The translations under genes were made by a program, and so were the position numbers. Of a DNA stretch of 64,000 nucleotides, positions 19,213 through 28,258 are shown one piece after another. Below the pieces are notes generated by a model. It saw only the letters and a list, made by a program, of their open reading frames with translations, was not told the origin of the DNA and ran no database searches. This DNA is from Rahnella aquatilis CIP 78.65 = ATCC 33071 (GTDB lineage: Bacteria; Pseudomonadota; Gammaproteobacteria; Enterobacterales; Enterobacteriaceae), in assembly GCF_000241955.1 (NCBI RefSeq), contig NC_016818.1, positions 3,410,001 to 3,474,000 on the forward strand. Direction: 5' to 3'. Numbering within the stretch: the stretch's first letter is position 1; each line of letters starts with the position of its first letter.

Positions 19213-19435
19213 TAAAAATGAAAAATTGTAACATCACGTCTTAGGAAAGGATTAAACAGATGGCTTATATAAATAATTAATAAAAACAATTAATTAACTG
19301 TAATTTTCTAACAATTAAAACGTTTCAGCAAATGAAAACACATGAAGAAAGCATTTAAAATGCAAGTGTTGGAAACGCATTAATTCGCGTCGAAAAACAA
19401 AATTTCTTCCGGGAGAAATAAAACGCAGATATAAA

Positions 19436-19462
19436 AAAACGCAGCCTGAGCTGCGTTTTAAA
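19436..19462 (-). terminator. terminator of glnS
   Basis: A perfect 10-bp stem AAAACGCAGC/GCTGCGTTTT with a CTGA loop. On the minus strand it is followed by a U-rich tract. It lies 21 bp after the glnS stop. Confidence 0.88.
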
Positions 19463-19480
19463 ACCTTATCGCGATGACTT

Positions 19481-21151
19481 TTATGCGACCGGTTTGCTTT
19501 CCCACGTATCGCGCAGGCCAACGGTCCTGTTGAACACCAGATGTTCCGCGCTGGAATAGCGGCTGTCAGCACAGAAGTAGCCTTCACGCTCGAACTGCAG
19601 GCTGATTTCAGCCTGAGCAGCCACCAGGGACGGTTCGACAAAACCGTGCGCAATCACCAGAGATTCCGGATTGATGGTGGTCAGGAAATCGTCTGCCTGC
19701 CCCGGATTTGCAACACTGAACAGGCGGTCATACAGGCGGAACTCAGCCGGTTTACCTTCTGAAGCGGAAACCCAGTGGATCACGCCTTTCACCTTGCGGC
19801 CATCAGCAGGATCTTTACTCAGCGTGTCAATATCGTATGAACAGAAGATCGTGGTGATATTCCCCTCTCCGTCTTTCTCGATACGTTCCGCTTTGATCAC
19901 GTAGGCATTACGCAAACGCACTTCTTTGCCCAACACCAGACGCTTGTACTGCTTGTTGGCTTCTTCACGGAAATCCGCCTGATCAATGTAAATCTCACGG
20001 GTGAACGGCACTTCGCGGGTACCCATTTCCGGTTTATTCGGATGGTTCGGCATCTTCACCATCTGCACATCATCACCGGTAAAGTTTTCAATAATCACTT
20101 TAACCGGATTGATAACCGCCATGGCGCGCGGTGCGTTCTCGTTCAGATCGTCACGGATGCAGGATTCGAGCGCCATCATTTCGACGTTGTTATCCTGCTT
20201 GGTAACGCCGATGCGACGGCAGAATTCACGGATAGAAGCCGCGGTATACCCCCGGCGGCGAAGACCTGAAACCGTCGGCATACGCGGATCGTCCCAGCCT
20301 TCAACAATCTTATCCGTCACCAGCAGGTTCAGCTTACGCTTGGACATGATGGAGTATTCGAGATTCAGACGGGAGAATTCGTACTGACGCGGATGGCATG
20401 GAATAGAAATGTTATCCAGAACCCAGTCGTACAGACGACGGTTGTCCTGGAATTCCAGCGTACACAGCGAATGGGTGATCCCTTCCAGCGCATCGGAAAT
20501 GCAGTGGGTGAAATCGTACATCGGGTAGATGCACCATTTTTTACCGGTCTGGTGGTGTTCTGCGAACTTAATACGGTACAGAACCGGATCACGCATCACG
20601 AAGAATGGCGAGGCCATATCGATTTTTGCACGCAGACACGCCGCGCCTTCGGCGAACTCACCGTTACGCATTTTTTCAAACAGCGCAATGTTCTCTTCCA
20701 CGGTACGATCGCGGTACGGGCTGTTTTTACCCGGCGACGTCAGTGAACCGCGATATTCACGGATCTGGTCAGGAGACAATTCATCAACATACGCCAGACC
20801 TTTGTTGATCAGTTCCAGCGCGTAAGCATGCAACTGATCAAAGTAGTCCGAGGAATAATGAATATCGCCGCTCCAGTCGAAACCTAACCACTGGACGTCG
20901 CGTTTGATCGACTCAACGAATTCGATGTCTTCTTTTGCCGGGTTAGTATCGTCAAAACGCAGATTGCACTGCCCCTGATAGTCTTGCGCAATGCCGAAAT
21001 TCAGGCAGATGGATTTCGCATGACCGATATGCAGATAGCCATTAGGCTCAGGCGGGAAACGGGTGTGAACAGTATTGTGTTTCCCGGTCGCCAGATCCTC
21101 ATCAATAATCTGACGGATAAAATTTGTTGGGCGGGCTTCAGCCTCACTCAT
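19481..21151 (-). CDS. glnS: glutaminyl-tRNA synthetase
   Basis: This 556-residue class I synthetase (E. coli 554) charges tRNA-Gln. The HIGH motif sits in [16 protein letters not shown] near residue 40, and the KMSKS-equivalent is MSKRKLN near residue 270. The C-terminal anticodon-binding beta-barrels are present ([26 protein letters not shown]). It matches E. coli GlnS throughout. It is monocistronic with its own terminator. Three tRNA-Gln genes that it serves lie at 30.3-30.9 kb. Confidence 0.98.
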   Translation of the reverse strand: MSEAEARPTNFIRQIIDEDLATGKHNTVHTRFPPEPNGYLHIGHAKSICLNFGIAQDYQGQCNLRFDDTNPAKEDIEFVESIKRDVQWLGFDWSGDIHYSSDYFDQLHAYALELINKGLAYVDELSPDQIREYRGSLTSPGKNSPYRDRTVEENIALFEKMRNGEFAEGAACLRAKIDMASPFFVMRDPVLYRIKFAEHHQTGKKWCIYPMYDFTHCISDALEGITHSLCTLEFQDNRRLYDWVLDNISIPCHPRQYEFSRLNLEYSIMSKRKLNLLVTDKIVEGWDDPRMPTVSGLRRRGYTAASIREFCRRIGVTKQDNNVEMMALESCIRDDLNENAPRAMAVINPVKVIIENFTGDDVQMVKMPNHPNKPEMGTREVPFTREIYIDQADFREEANKQYKRLVLGKEVRLRNAYVIKAERIEKDGEGNITTIFCSYDIDTLSKDPADGRKVKGVIHWVSASEGKPAEFRLYDRLFSVANPGQADDFLTTINPESLVIAHGFVEPSLVAAQAEISLQFEREGYFCADSRYSSAEHLVFNRTVGLRDTWESKPVA

Positions 21152-21277
21152 TGTGCAATTCCTCTACGCAACATTGACTCTACGGATAACCGCTTATGTT
21201 CCAACAAGCCACGTCGGGAAACAACCGTTAGTTGCATAAAATCGTGGTTATCTCTGCTGCCTCTGTCCTCAGACAAT

Positions 21278-21308
21278 AAAAAGCGGGAAGAGATCGCTCT
21301 CTTCCCGC
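21278..21308 (-). terminator. terminator of nagE
   Basis: A perfect stem GCGGGAAGAG/CTCTTCCCGC (21283-21308) is followed on the minus strand by TTTTTATT. It lies 36 bp after the nagE stop. Confidence 0.88.
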
Positions 21309-21343
21309 AGTCACTATGTCGACCTGTTATGCCATCTGCAGGA

Positions 21344-23377
21344 TTATTTGCCCTGGATGTCGAACAGTTTGGTCTGACCGGCTACCACAGAACCGCTGGC
21401 CAGTGACGTCACACCGGTATAATCATCAATATTGCTGACGACGACCGGGCTGATCATTGAGCGCGCGTTGGCGTTCAGGTAATCCAGATCCAGTTCCAGC
21501 ACTGGCTGACCGGCAGTGACGGTTGCCCCTTCTTCGACCAGGCGGGTAAAGCCCTGACCGTTCAGCGCAACGGTATCAATCCCCATATGCACCACGATTT
21601 CAGCACCGGAAGTGGTTTCCAGGCAGAACGCATGATTGGTATTGAAGATTTTCACCACAGTGCCCGCCGCTGGCGACACAACAATTTTATCGGTAGGCCG
21701 GATGGCGACACCATCACCCACCGCTTTGCTGGCAAAGGCTTCATCAGGCACCTGATCCAGCGCCACGATGTCACCGGTAACCGGAGACACCAGAGTTTCC
21801 ACTACGGCTTTCACGCTGTTTGCCTGAGGTTTGACTTCAGACACTGGCGCAGCCGGTGTTGCGGTAGCCGCAGCAATCGGGCCAGCATTCAGTGCGGTAC
21901 GCATTGCGCCGGCAATGATTTCGGCACGGGTACCGACAATCACCTGCACGCTTTGTTTATTCAGGCGGATAACCCCTGAAGCACCCAGACGTTTCGCCAG
22001 TCCGTCGTTGACCAGTGCTGAGTCTTTCACGTTCAGACGCAGACGGGTAATACAGGCATCAATGCCGGTCAGGTTGTCTGAACCACCAATAGCACTGATA
22101 TAACGACGTGCCAGAGCAACGGTTTCATCACCTTTGTTGCCAGCAGTTTCCACATCAACGTCGTAACCGTCAGCTTCGTCACCGGCCACTGCCAGTTCAC
22201 GACCCGGGGTCAGCAGGTTGAATTTCTGGATGGTGAAACGGAACACCACATAGTAAATCACGAAGAACACCAGACCCTGCGGGATCAGCATGTACCAGTG
22301 AGTCGCCAGCGGGTTACGGGAAGACAGCACCATATCCACCAAACCTGCGCTGAAACCGAAACCGGCAATCCAGTGCATGCTTGCTGCGATAAAGACCGAA
22401 ATACCGGTCAGGACGGCGTGGATCACATACAGCACCGGTGCAACGAACATGAAGGAGAACTCCAGCGGTTCGGTAATACCGGTAAAGAAGGAAGCAAAAG
22501 CAGCAGCCAGCATGAGACCGGCAACTTTTGCTTTGTTTTCAGGACGTGCGCAGTGGTAAATCGCCAGTGCAGCGCCCGGAAGACCGAACATCATGATCGG
22601 GAAGAAGCCCGCCTGATAACGACCGGTGATACCCACCACCCCTTTACCTGACTGGATAGATTCCTGACCACCGAGGAAGTTAGGAATATCGTTAATGCCT
22701 GCAACATCAAACCAGAACACGGAGTTCAGTGCATGATGCAGGCCGACCGGGATCAGTAAACGGTTGAAGAAGGCGTAGATCCCCGCACCGGCAGAACCCA
22801 GTTGCTGGATATGCTCACCGAAGGTCACCAGAGCGTTGAAAATCAGAGGCCATATATACATCAGGATGAAGGCAACGATGATCATCAGGAAAGAAGTGAG
22901 GATCGGAACCAGACGACGACCGCTGAAGAATGACAGCGCTTTCGGCAACTCGACATGGCTGAAGCGGTTGTATAACTCAGCAGAAATGATACCGACCAAG
23001 ATACCCACGAACTGGTTATTGATTTTACCAAACGCCGTCGGCACCTGGTCTAACGGGATCTTCTGAATCATTGACACGGCTGCAGGCGAACACAGCGTGG
23101 TAAGAACCAGGAAACCGACAAAACCAGTCAGTGCCGCTGCACCGTCTTTGTCTTTGGACATGCCATACGCCACACCGATCGCAAACAGTACGGACATGTT
23201 TTCAATGATGGCGGAGCCAGATTTAATGAAAAATGCCGCCAGCGCATTGTCTCCACCCCAGCCCACAGGGTCGATCCAGTAGCCGACGCCCATGAGGATG
23301 GCGGCGGCCGGTAACGTAGCAACAGGCACCATTAATGCCCGGCCAATCTTTTGTAGATAACTCAATATATTCAACAT
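21344..23377 (-). CDS. nagE: PTS N-acetylglucosamine-specific EIICBA, NagE
   Basis: NagE (677 aa; E. coli 648) imports and phosphorylates N-acetylglucosamine to GlcNAc-6-P. Domain order is IIC (membrane, about residues 1-380), IIB with phospho-Cys442 in GIDACITRLRLNV, then an Ala/Pro linker, then IIA with phospho-His597 in IVVHMGIDTV. The Ala/Thr/Pro-rich IIB-IIA linker (about 505-525) probably accounts for the extra length. It is transcribed divergently from nagBACD, and the shared control region has two NagC boxes and a CRP site. The product feeds NagA and NagB directly. Confidence 0.96.
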   Translation of the reverse strand: MLNILSYLQKIGRALMVPVATLPAAAILMGVGYWIDPVGWGGDNALAAFFIKSGSAIIENMSVLFAIGVAYGMSKDKDGAAALTGFVGFLVLTTLCSPAAVSMIQKIPLDQVPTAFGKINNQFVGILVGIISAELYNRFSHVELPKALSFFSGRRLVPILTSFLMIIVAFILMYIWPLIFNALVTFGEHIQQLGSAGAGIYAFFNRLLIPVGLHHALNSVFWFDVAGINDIPNFLGGQESIQSGKGVVGITGRYQAGFFPIMMFGLPGAALAIYHCARPENKAKVAGLMLAAAFASFFTGITEPLEFSFMFVAPVLYVIHAVLTGISVFIAASMHWIAGFGFSAGLVDMVLSSRNPLATHWYMLIPQGLVFFVIYYVVFRFTIQKFNLLTPGRELAVAGDEADGYDVDVETAGNKGDETVALARRYISAIGGSDNLTGIDACITRLRLNVKDSALVNDGLAKRLGASGVIRLNKQSVQVIVGTRAEIIAGAMRTALNAGPIAAATATPAAPVSEVKPQANSVKAVVETLVSPVTGDIVALDQVPDEAFASKAVGDGVAIRPTDKIVVSPAAGTVVKIFNTNHAFCLETTSGAEIVVHMGIDTVALNGQGFTRLVEEGATVTAGQPVLELDLDYLNANARSMISPVVVSNIDDYTGVTSLASGSVVAGQTKLFDIQGK

Positions 23378-23487
23378 TCCCCCTACTCGCCCGTAAGCGA
23401 ATCACCAAAGTAGTTTAATTAGTATGTTTACTACCTTTTACATTTACCGTTCCGATTTAACCAACTGCGATTGCGAGTGTAAAAAGA

Positions 23488-23508
23488 TTATTTCGTATCG
23501 CAAATTAA
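23488..23508. promoter_or_regulatory. NagC operator, nagE side
   Basis: A 21-bp site, TTATTTCG at the left and CGCAAATTAA at the right, fits the NagC/Mlc box well. Its centre (23498) is 94 bp from the second box, the spacing known for the repression loop in E. coli. Confidence 0.8.
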
Positions 23509-23520
23509 AACCTCTCTTTT

Positions 23521-23536
23521 TGTGAGAATTGTCACC
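23521..23536. promoter_or_regulatory. CRP site between nagE and nagB
   Basis: TGTGAGAATTGTCACC matches TGTGA-N6-TCACA at nine of ten conserved positions. It lies between the two NagC boxes, as in E. coli, and would activate both divergent promoters. Confidence 0.85.
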
Positions 23537-23581
23537 AAAAAGAGGTCATAACATGCCATCACACTGGTCAAGACACCAAAC

Positions 23582-23602
23582 TTATTTTATCATTAAAAAA
23601 AT
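23582..23602. promoter_or_regulatory. second NagC operator, nagB side (weaker)
   Basis: The site begins TTATTTTATC and ends in an A-run. It is less symmetric than the first box, but it is centred at 23592, exactly 94 bp away. The spacing carries most of the weight in this call. Confidence 0.6.
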
Positions 23603-23760
23603 CCAGGCGGCATTGTGCCAGTCATAAACCGTTGCGGTGGTTTACGCTTAACAAGACCGCCCTGAACCCAAAACTGCTTTCTGAATTCCTGCCCCGCGCT
23701 AAAAACTTCAGCGGAGGACAGACATAGTATATTCAATATTCTGAAACTAAGAGGTATCTG

Positions 23761-24561
23761 ATGAGACTTATTCCCTTAAACACCCCCACTGAAGTAGGCA
23801 AATGGGCTGCACGTCATATCGTTGAACGCATCAATGCGTTTAAACCCACTGCTGACCGTCCGTTTGTATTGGGCTTACCCACCGGTGGTACGCCGCTCGA
23901 AGCTTACAAACATTTAATCGCCATGCATAAAGCAGGCCAGGTTAGCTTTAAAAACGTAGTGACCTTCAACATGGACGAATATGTCGGTCTGCCACAGGAA
24001 CACCCTGAGAGCTACCATACGTTTATGTACCAAAACTTCTTTGATCACGTTGATATTCCACGCGAAAACATCAATCTTCTGAATGGTAATGCACCAGACG
24101 TCAACGAAGAATGCCGCCAGTACGAGGCGAAAATTAAGTCATACGGCAAGATTCACCTGTTTATGGGTGGTGTGGGTAATGACGGTCATATCGCATTCAA
24201 CGAACCGGCCTCTTCTCTGGCTTCCCGTACCCGTATCAAAACCCTGACGCATGAAACCCGTATCGCGAACTCACGTTTCTTCGACAACGATGTCTCACAG
24301 GTGCCAAAATACGCCCTGACCGTTGGCGTAGGCACGCTGCTGGATGCGGAAGAAGTGATGATTCTGGTGACTGGCCATGCCAAAGCGCAGGCACTGGAAG
24401 CGGCTGTTGAAGGTAATATCAACCACATGTGGACCATCAGTTGCCTGCAATTGCACGCGAAAGCCGTTATGGTATGTGACGAGCCGTCCACCATGGAACT
24501 GAAAGTCAAAACTGTTAAATATTTCCGCGAGTTAGAAGCGGAAAATATGAAAAACCTTTAA
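23761..24561 (+). CDS. nagB: glucosamine-6-phosphate deaminase
   Basis: NagB (266 aa, the same length as E. coli) converts glucosamine-6-phosphate to fructose-6-phosphate and ammonia. The active-site blocks are intact: [11 protein letters not shown] with the catalytic Asp72, and [17 protein letters not shown] with Asp141, His143 and Glu148. It is the hexameric allosteric type. It is the first gene of nagBACD. Its 3' intergenic region with nagA holds an ERIC element. Confidence 0.98.
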   Translation: MRLIPLNTPTEVGKWAARHIVERINAFKPTADRPFVLGLPTGGTPLEAYKHLIAMHKAGQVSFKNVVTFNMDEYVGLPQEHPESYHTFMYQNFFDHVDIPRENINLLNGNAPDVNEECRQYEAKIKSYGKIHLFMGGVGNDGHIAFNEPASSLASRTRIKTLTHETRIANSRFFDNDVSQVPKYALTVGVGTLLDAEEVMILVTGHAKAQALEAAVEGNINHMWTISCLQLHAKAVMVCDEPSTMELKVKTVKYFRELEAENMKNL

Positions 24562-24570
24562 TTAACTGAG

Positions 24571-24692
24571 TCCCCGAAAGCCCTGGAGTTGCAGCAAGGC
24601 GGCAACTGAACGAATCTCCGGGAGCTTACTCAAGTAAGTGACCGGAGTGAGTGAAGGCAGCCAACGCTGCTGCAGCTCAAAGGATTTAGGGG
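24571..24692. repeat. complete ERIC element inside the nag operon, between nagB and nagA
   Basis: This 122-bp copy matches ERIC block by block: GAGTTGCAGCAAGGCGGCAA, GAATCTCCGGGAGCTTAC, AAGTAAGTGACCGGAGTGAG, AGGCAGCCAACGC. The ends are a strong imperfect inverted repeat (TCCCCGAAAGCC... and ...GGATTTAGGGGA). It begins 10 bp after the nagB stop and ends 12 bp before the nagA ATG, so its purine-rich right end supplies the likely nagA ribosome-binding region. Confidence 0.88.
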
Positions 24693-24704
24693 AATGGGGG
24701 CATG

Positions 24705-25844
24705 ATGTACGCTTTAATGAACTGCCGGGTGTATACCGGTCATGACGTTCTGGATAACCACGCAGTAGTGATTGCCGATGGCAAAATCGAACGAGTCTGC
24801 CCGGTGAGTGAATTGCCGGCGAATGTGGAAACCCGCAGTCTGGATGGTGCCATTCTTGCCCCCGGATTTATCGATCTGCAACTTAATGGTTGTGGTGGCG
24901 TGCAGTTCAACGATTCACTGGAAGCGATTTCAGTAGAAACGTTAGAAATCATGCAGAAAGCCAATGAAAAATCCGGCTGTACCAGTTTCTTACCGACGCT
25001 TATCACCTGTAGCGATGACTACATGAAACACGGTATCAGCGTCATGCGCACCTATCTGGAAAAGTATCCGAACCAGGCACTGGGTCTGCACCTTGAAGGG
25101 CCATACCTCAGCCCGCTGAAAAAAGGCACGCACAATCCGGCATTCATCCGCCTGCCAGACAGCGCCATGATTGATTACCTGTGTGCAAATGCTGACGTAA
25201 TTACCCAACTGACACTCGCACCTGAACAGGTTGATGCAAAATATATCCGCCAGTTGCGTGATGCAGGAATAGTGATTTCCGCAGGCCATTCAAATTCAAC
25301 CTATGCTGAAGCCCGTGCCGGTTTTGCCGCAGGTATCAGCTTCGCCACGCACCTTTATAATGCAATGCCAGCCATTACAGGCCGTCAGCCTGGTCTTATT
25401 GGTGCAATCTTCGATACGCCAGAAGTCTATACCGGTGTGATTGCTGATGGTCTTCATGTCGACTGGGCGAATATTCGCAACGCGAAAAAGCTCAAAGGAG
25501 AGAAGCTGGTGCTGGTCACTGACGCAACGGCTCCGGCTGGCGCGAATATTGATGAGTTCATTTTTGCCGGTAAAACAATATACTACCGTGACGGACTCTG
25601 TGTGGACGAAAACGGAACACTGAGCGGCTCTGCGCTGACGATGATCGAAGCGGCACAAAATAGCGTCGAACATGTTGGCATCGCGCTGGACGAAACGCTG
25701 CGTATGGCAACGCTTTATCCGGCACGCGCAATTGGTGTTGACGACCAACTGGGCAGCATCGAAGCAGGTAAAGTCGCCAACCTCACCGCGTTCACTCATG
25801 ATTTTAAAATCACAAAAACTATCGTTAATGGTGACGAAGTTTAA
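24705..25844 (+). CDS. nagA: N-acetylglucosamine-6-phosphate deacetylase
   Basis: NagA (379 aa; E. coli 382) removes the acetyl group from GlcNAc-6-P, giving GlcN-6-P for NagB. It is an amidohydrolase-fold enzyme. Metal ligands and catalytic blocks are visible: [12 protein letters not shown] (Glu), SAGHSNST and ATHLYNAM (His), and [12 protein letters not shown] with the catalytic Asp. I chose the second of two adjacent ATGs (24705, [14 protein letters not shown]) because it matches E. coli; 24702 would add one Met. The G-rich leader immediately follows an ERIC element. Confidence 0.96.
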   Translation: MYALMNCRVYTGHDVLDNHAVVIADGKIERVCPVSELPANVETRSLDGAILAPGFIDLQLNGCGGVQFNDSLEAISVETLEIMQKANEKSGCTSFLPTLITCSDDYMKHGISVMRTYLEKYPNQALGLHLEGPYLSPLKKGTHNPAFIRLPDSAMIDYLCANADVITQLTLAPEQVDAKYIRQLRDAGIVISAGHSNSTYAEARAGFAAGISFATHLYNAMPAITGRQPGLIGAIFDTPEVYTGVIADGLHVDWANIRNAKKLKGEKLVLVTDATAPAGANIDEFIFAGKTIYYRDGLCVDENGTLSGSALTMIEAAQNSVEHVGIALDETLRMATLYPARAIGVDDQLGSIEAGKVANLTAFTHDFKITKTIVNGDEV

Positions 25845-25864
25845 TTGAGCGGATAAAAGCATTG

Positions 25865-27088
25865 ATGACAACTGGCGGACAGCAGGCACAAATCGGCAAC
25901 GTTGATCTGGTTAAGCAGTTAAACGGCGCGGCGGTTTACCGCCTGATTGACCAACAAGGTCCCATCTCGCGCATTCAGATTGCTGACATGAGTCAGTTAG
26001 CGCCCGCCAGTGTTACCAAAATTACCCGACAATTACTTGAGCGCGGGCTGATTAAAGAAGTTGATCAGCAGGCTTCCACCGGGGGGCGCCGCGCCATTTC
26101 TATCATCACCGAAACCCGCCCTTTCCATACCATCGCAGTACGTCTTGGTCGCCATGATGCGACGATTACGCTCTATGATCTCAGCGCCAAATCGCTGGCC
26201 GAACAACATTACGCCCTGCCCGAGCGTACTCAGGAAACCCTCGAGAACGCACTGTTCGAGGCTATCCAGCAATTCATCGAACTGAACCAGCGCAAAATCC
26301 GCGAACTGATTGCCATTTCCGTCATCCTTCCGGGGCTGGTCGATCCGAATAAAGGCATCGTGCGCTATATGCCGCATATCAGCGTGGGCGCGTGGAAATT
26401 AGTCGATGCGCTGGAAGCCCGGTTTAAAGTCACCAGTTTTGTCGGCCACGATATCCGCAGTCTGGCGCTTGCCGAGCACTACTTCGGTGCAACCCGCGAC
26501 TGTCAGGACTCCATTTTGGTTCGTTTACACCGCGGTACGGGTGCTGGCATCATCGTTAACGGCCAGATTTTTCTCGGCAGTAACGGCAACGTCGGTGAAA
26601 TCGGTCACATTCAGATCGACCCGCTGGGCGAACGCTGCCATTGCGGTAATTTCGGCTGTCTGGAAACCGTTGCGGCTAACGCTGCCATCGAAAATCGGGT
26701 GCGCCATTTACTGACGCAAGGCTACGCCAGCAAGCTGAGTCTGAATGACTGCTCAATTTCGGCAATCTGCAAAGCGGCAAACCGCCACGATCCGCTGGCA
26801 ACCGAAGTGATCGAGCACGTTGGCCGCCAGTTGGGTAAAGGTGTCTCCATCGCGATAAACCTGTTTAATCCGCAAAAAGTCGTGATAGCCGGTGAAATTA
26901 CTGAGGCCGATAAGGTTCTGCTTCCGGCCATTCAGAACTGTATTAATGCGCAAGTTCTGAAAGATTTCCGCCGTAATTTACCGGTGGTGACGTCAGCCCT
27001 GAATCATCAGTCAGCGATTGGTGCGTTTGCCCTGGTAAAACGGGCGATGCTGAATGGCGTTCTGTTACAGCGTCTGATGGAAAATTAA
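25865..27088 (+). CDS. nagC: NagC, ROK-family repressor of GlcNAc metabolism
   Basis: NagC (407 aa; E. coli 406) represses nag, chi and related genes and is released by GlcNAc-6-P. The N-terminal winged helix has the recognition region SQLAPASVTKITRQLLERGL. The ROK domain follows, with GLVDPNKG, the sugar loop HRGTGAGIIVNG, GEIGHIQ and the zinc-binding CHCGNFGCLET. Start ATG 25865 (MTTGGQQAQIGNVDLVKQLN) matches E. coli; an in-frame TTG lies one codon upstream. Targets predicted in this window are nagE, nagB and chiP. Confidence 0.96.
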   Translation: MTTGGQQAQIGNVDLVKQLNGAAVYRLIDQQGPISRIQIADMSQLAPASVTKITRQLLERGLIKEVDQQASTGGRRAISIITETRPFHTIAVRLGRHDATITLYDLSAKSLAEQHYALPERTQETLENALFEAIQQFIELNQRKIRELIAISVILPGLVDPNKGIVRYMPHISVGAWKLVDALEARFKVTSFVGHDIRSLALAEHYFGATRDCQDSILVRLHRGTGAGIIVNGQIFLGSNGNVGEIGHIQIDPLGERCHCGNFGCLETVAANAAIENRVRHLLTQGYASKLSLNDCSISAICKAANRHDPLATEVIEHVGRQLGKGVSIAINLFNPQKVVIAGEITEADKVLLPAIQNCINAQVLKDFRRNLPVVTSALNHQSAIGAFALVKRAMLNGVLLQRLMEN

Positions 27089-27145
27089 GACGTGCTATAG
27101 TATCGGGCTGCCAGGAATGGGACTGAAAATGTGGGTTTGGAAATT

Positions 27146-27898
27146 ATGACGATAAAGAACGTAATTTGTGACATTGACGGCGTGCTGTTGCACGACAATA
27201 CCGCAGTACCTGGTGCCGATCGTTTTCTGGCGCGGATTCAGGAACAGGGAATGCCTCTGGTTATTCTCACTAACTACCCTTCCCAGACAGCACAGGATCT
27301 GGCAAACCGCTTCAGCGCTGCCGGTCTTGACGTGCCTGAAAGTGCATTTTTCACCTCTGCGATGGCCACAGCCGATTTCCTCAAACGTCAGGAAGGCAAA
27401 AAAGCCTATGTTGTTGGCGAAGGCGCGCTGATTCATGAGTTATATAAAGCCGGTTTCACCATCACCGATATCAATCCTGATTTCGTGATTGTCGGCGAGA
27501 CCCGTTCTTATAACTGGGACATGATCCATAAAGCCGCCTATTTCGTGGCAAACGGCGCGCGCTTTATTGCAACGAATCCTGATAATCACGGGCACGGTTT
27601 TGTTCCAGCCTGTGGCGCGTTATGCGCACCTATCGAAAAAATTACCGGCCGCCAGCCGTTTTATGTCGGTAAACCGAGTCCGTGGATTATCCGTTCGGCG
27701 CTGAATAAAATGCAGGCGCATTCCGAAGATACCGTCATTGTGGGTGATAATCTGCGTACTGATATTCTGGCTGGTTTCCAGGCGGGTCTGGAAACCGTTC
27801 TGGTGCTGACCGGCGTTTCCACGCTCAATGATATTGAAGGCATGCCTTTCCGCCCGACCTGGATTTATCCGTCAGTGGCCGATATCGACGTGATTTAG
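27146..27898 (+). CDS. nagD: NagD, HAD-family nucleotide/sugar phosphatase
   Basis: NagD (250 aa, same as E. coli) is a HAD-superfamily phosphatase with in vitro preference for nucleoside monophosphates such as UMP. Motif I is DIDGV near residue 9, motif II is LTNYPS, and the C-terminal GDNLRTDILAG carries motif IV. The cap is type II. Start ATG 27146 (MTIKNVICDIDGV) is conserved; the frame is open to a GTG at 27131. It is last in nagBACD, and its link to GlcNAc catabolism remains unclear. Confidence 0.95.
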   Translation: MTIKNVICDIDGVLLHDNTAVPGADRFLARIQEQGMPLVILTNYPSQTAQDLANRFSAAGLDVPESAFFTSAMATADFLKRQEGKKAYVVGEGALIHELYKAGFTITDINPDFVIVGETRSYNWDMIHKAAYFVANGARFIATNPDNHGHGFVPACGALCAPIEKITGRQPFYVGKPSPWIIRSALNKMQAHSEDTVIVGDNLRTDILAGFQAGLETVLVLTGVSTLNDIEGMPFRPTWIYPSVADIDVI

Positions 27899-28258
27899 CG
27901 CTTCCGTTAACTGCCTGAAAACGAGTCCGGATCTTTATTCAGGCTCGTTTTTTTTTGCCTTTTGCCTGATTTTTATCCACTTTTCTCTTTTTTTGAATCC
28001 TCCTCAGTTTTTGGCGATTAAATTAATAATTCGCTAATAAAATAGCGTTAAAAATGACAATTCATCAAATAACACTCCCCATCAACCCACTATTTATCAG
28101 AAGAGCGTTAAAACGCTTGCACAACATGGGGGTTTTGACGCATTTTCATAGTCAGCAACGCAACAGCGCCGGGCTAAAACTGAAAGAACGGCAACGTTGA
28201 TCCTCATTCGTAATCATAAAAATGACAGCCAGAGAAACGTCGTTAGGGAGAAAGTAAT
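27899..28258. other. nagD-asnB intergenic region
   Basis: About 360 bp, AT-rich. It begins with the nagD terminator and then holds the asnB leader. A 14-bp dyad AGCGTTAAAACGCT lies at 28104-28117, and its left part AGCGTTAAAA is repeated near 28043. No gene or RNA element was recognised, and no clear sigma-70 -35/-10 pair could be fixed. Confidence 0.5.
27917..27956 (+). terminator. terminator of the nagBACD operon
   Basis: Arms AAAACGAG and CTCGTTTT flank an 18-nt internal part that can pair partly, followed by a run of nine T. It lies about 20 bp after the nagD stop. Confidence 0.8.

Larger units (their letters stand above)
19049..19480. other. chiP upstream region up to the glnS terminator
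   Basis: About 430 bp of AT-rich DNA without a convincing gene. It carries the chiP control elements: a NagC-like box at 19146-19166 and a weaker CRP-like site at 19197-19212. The glnS terminator lies at its far end. Nothing else recognisable was seen. Confidence 0.5.
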
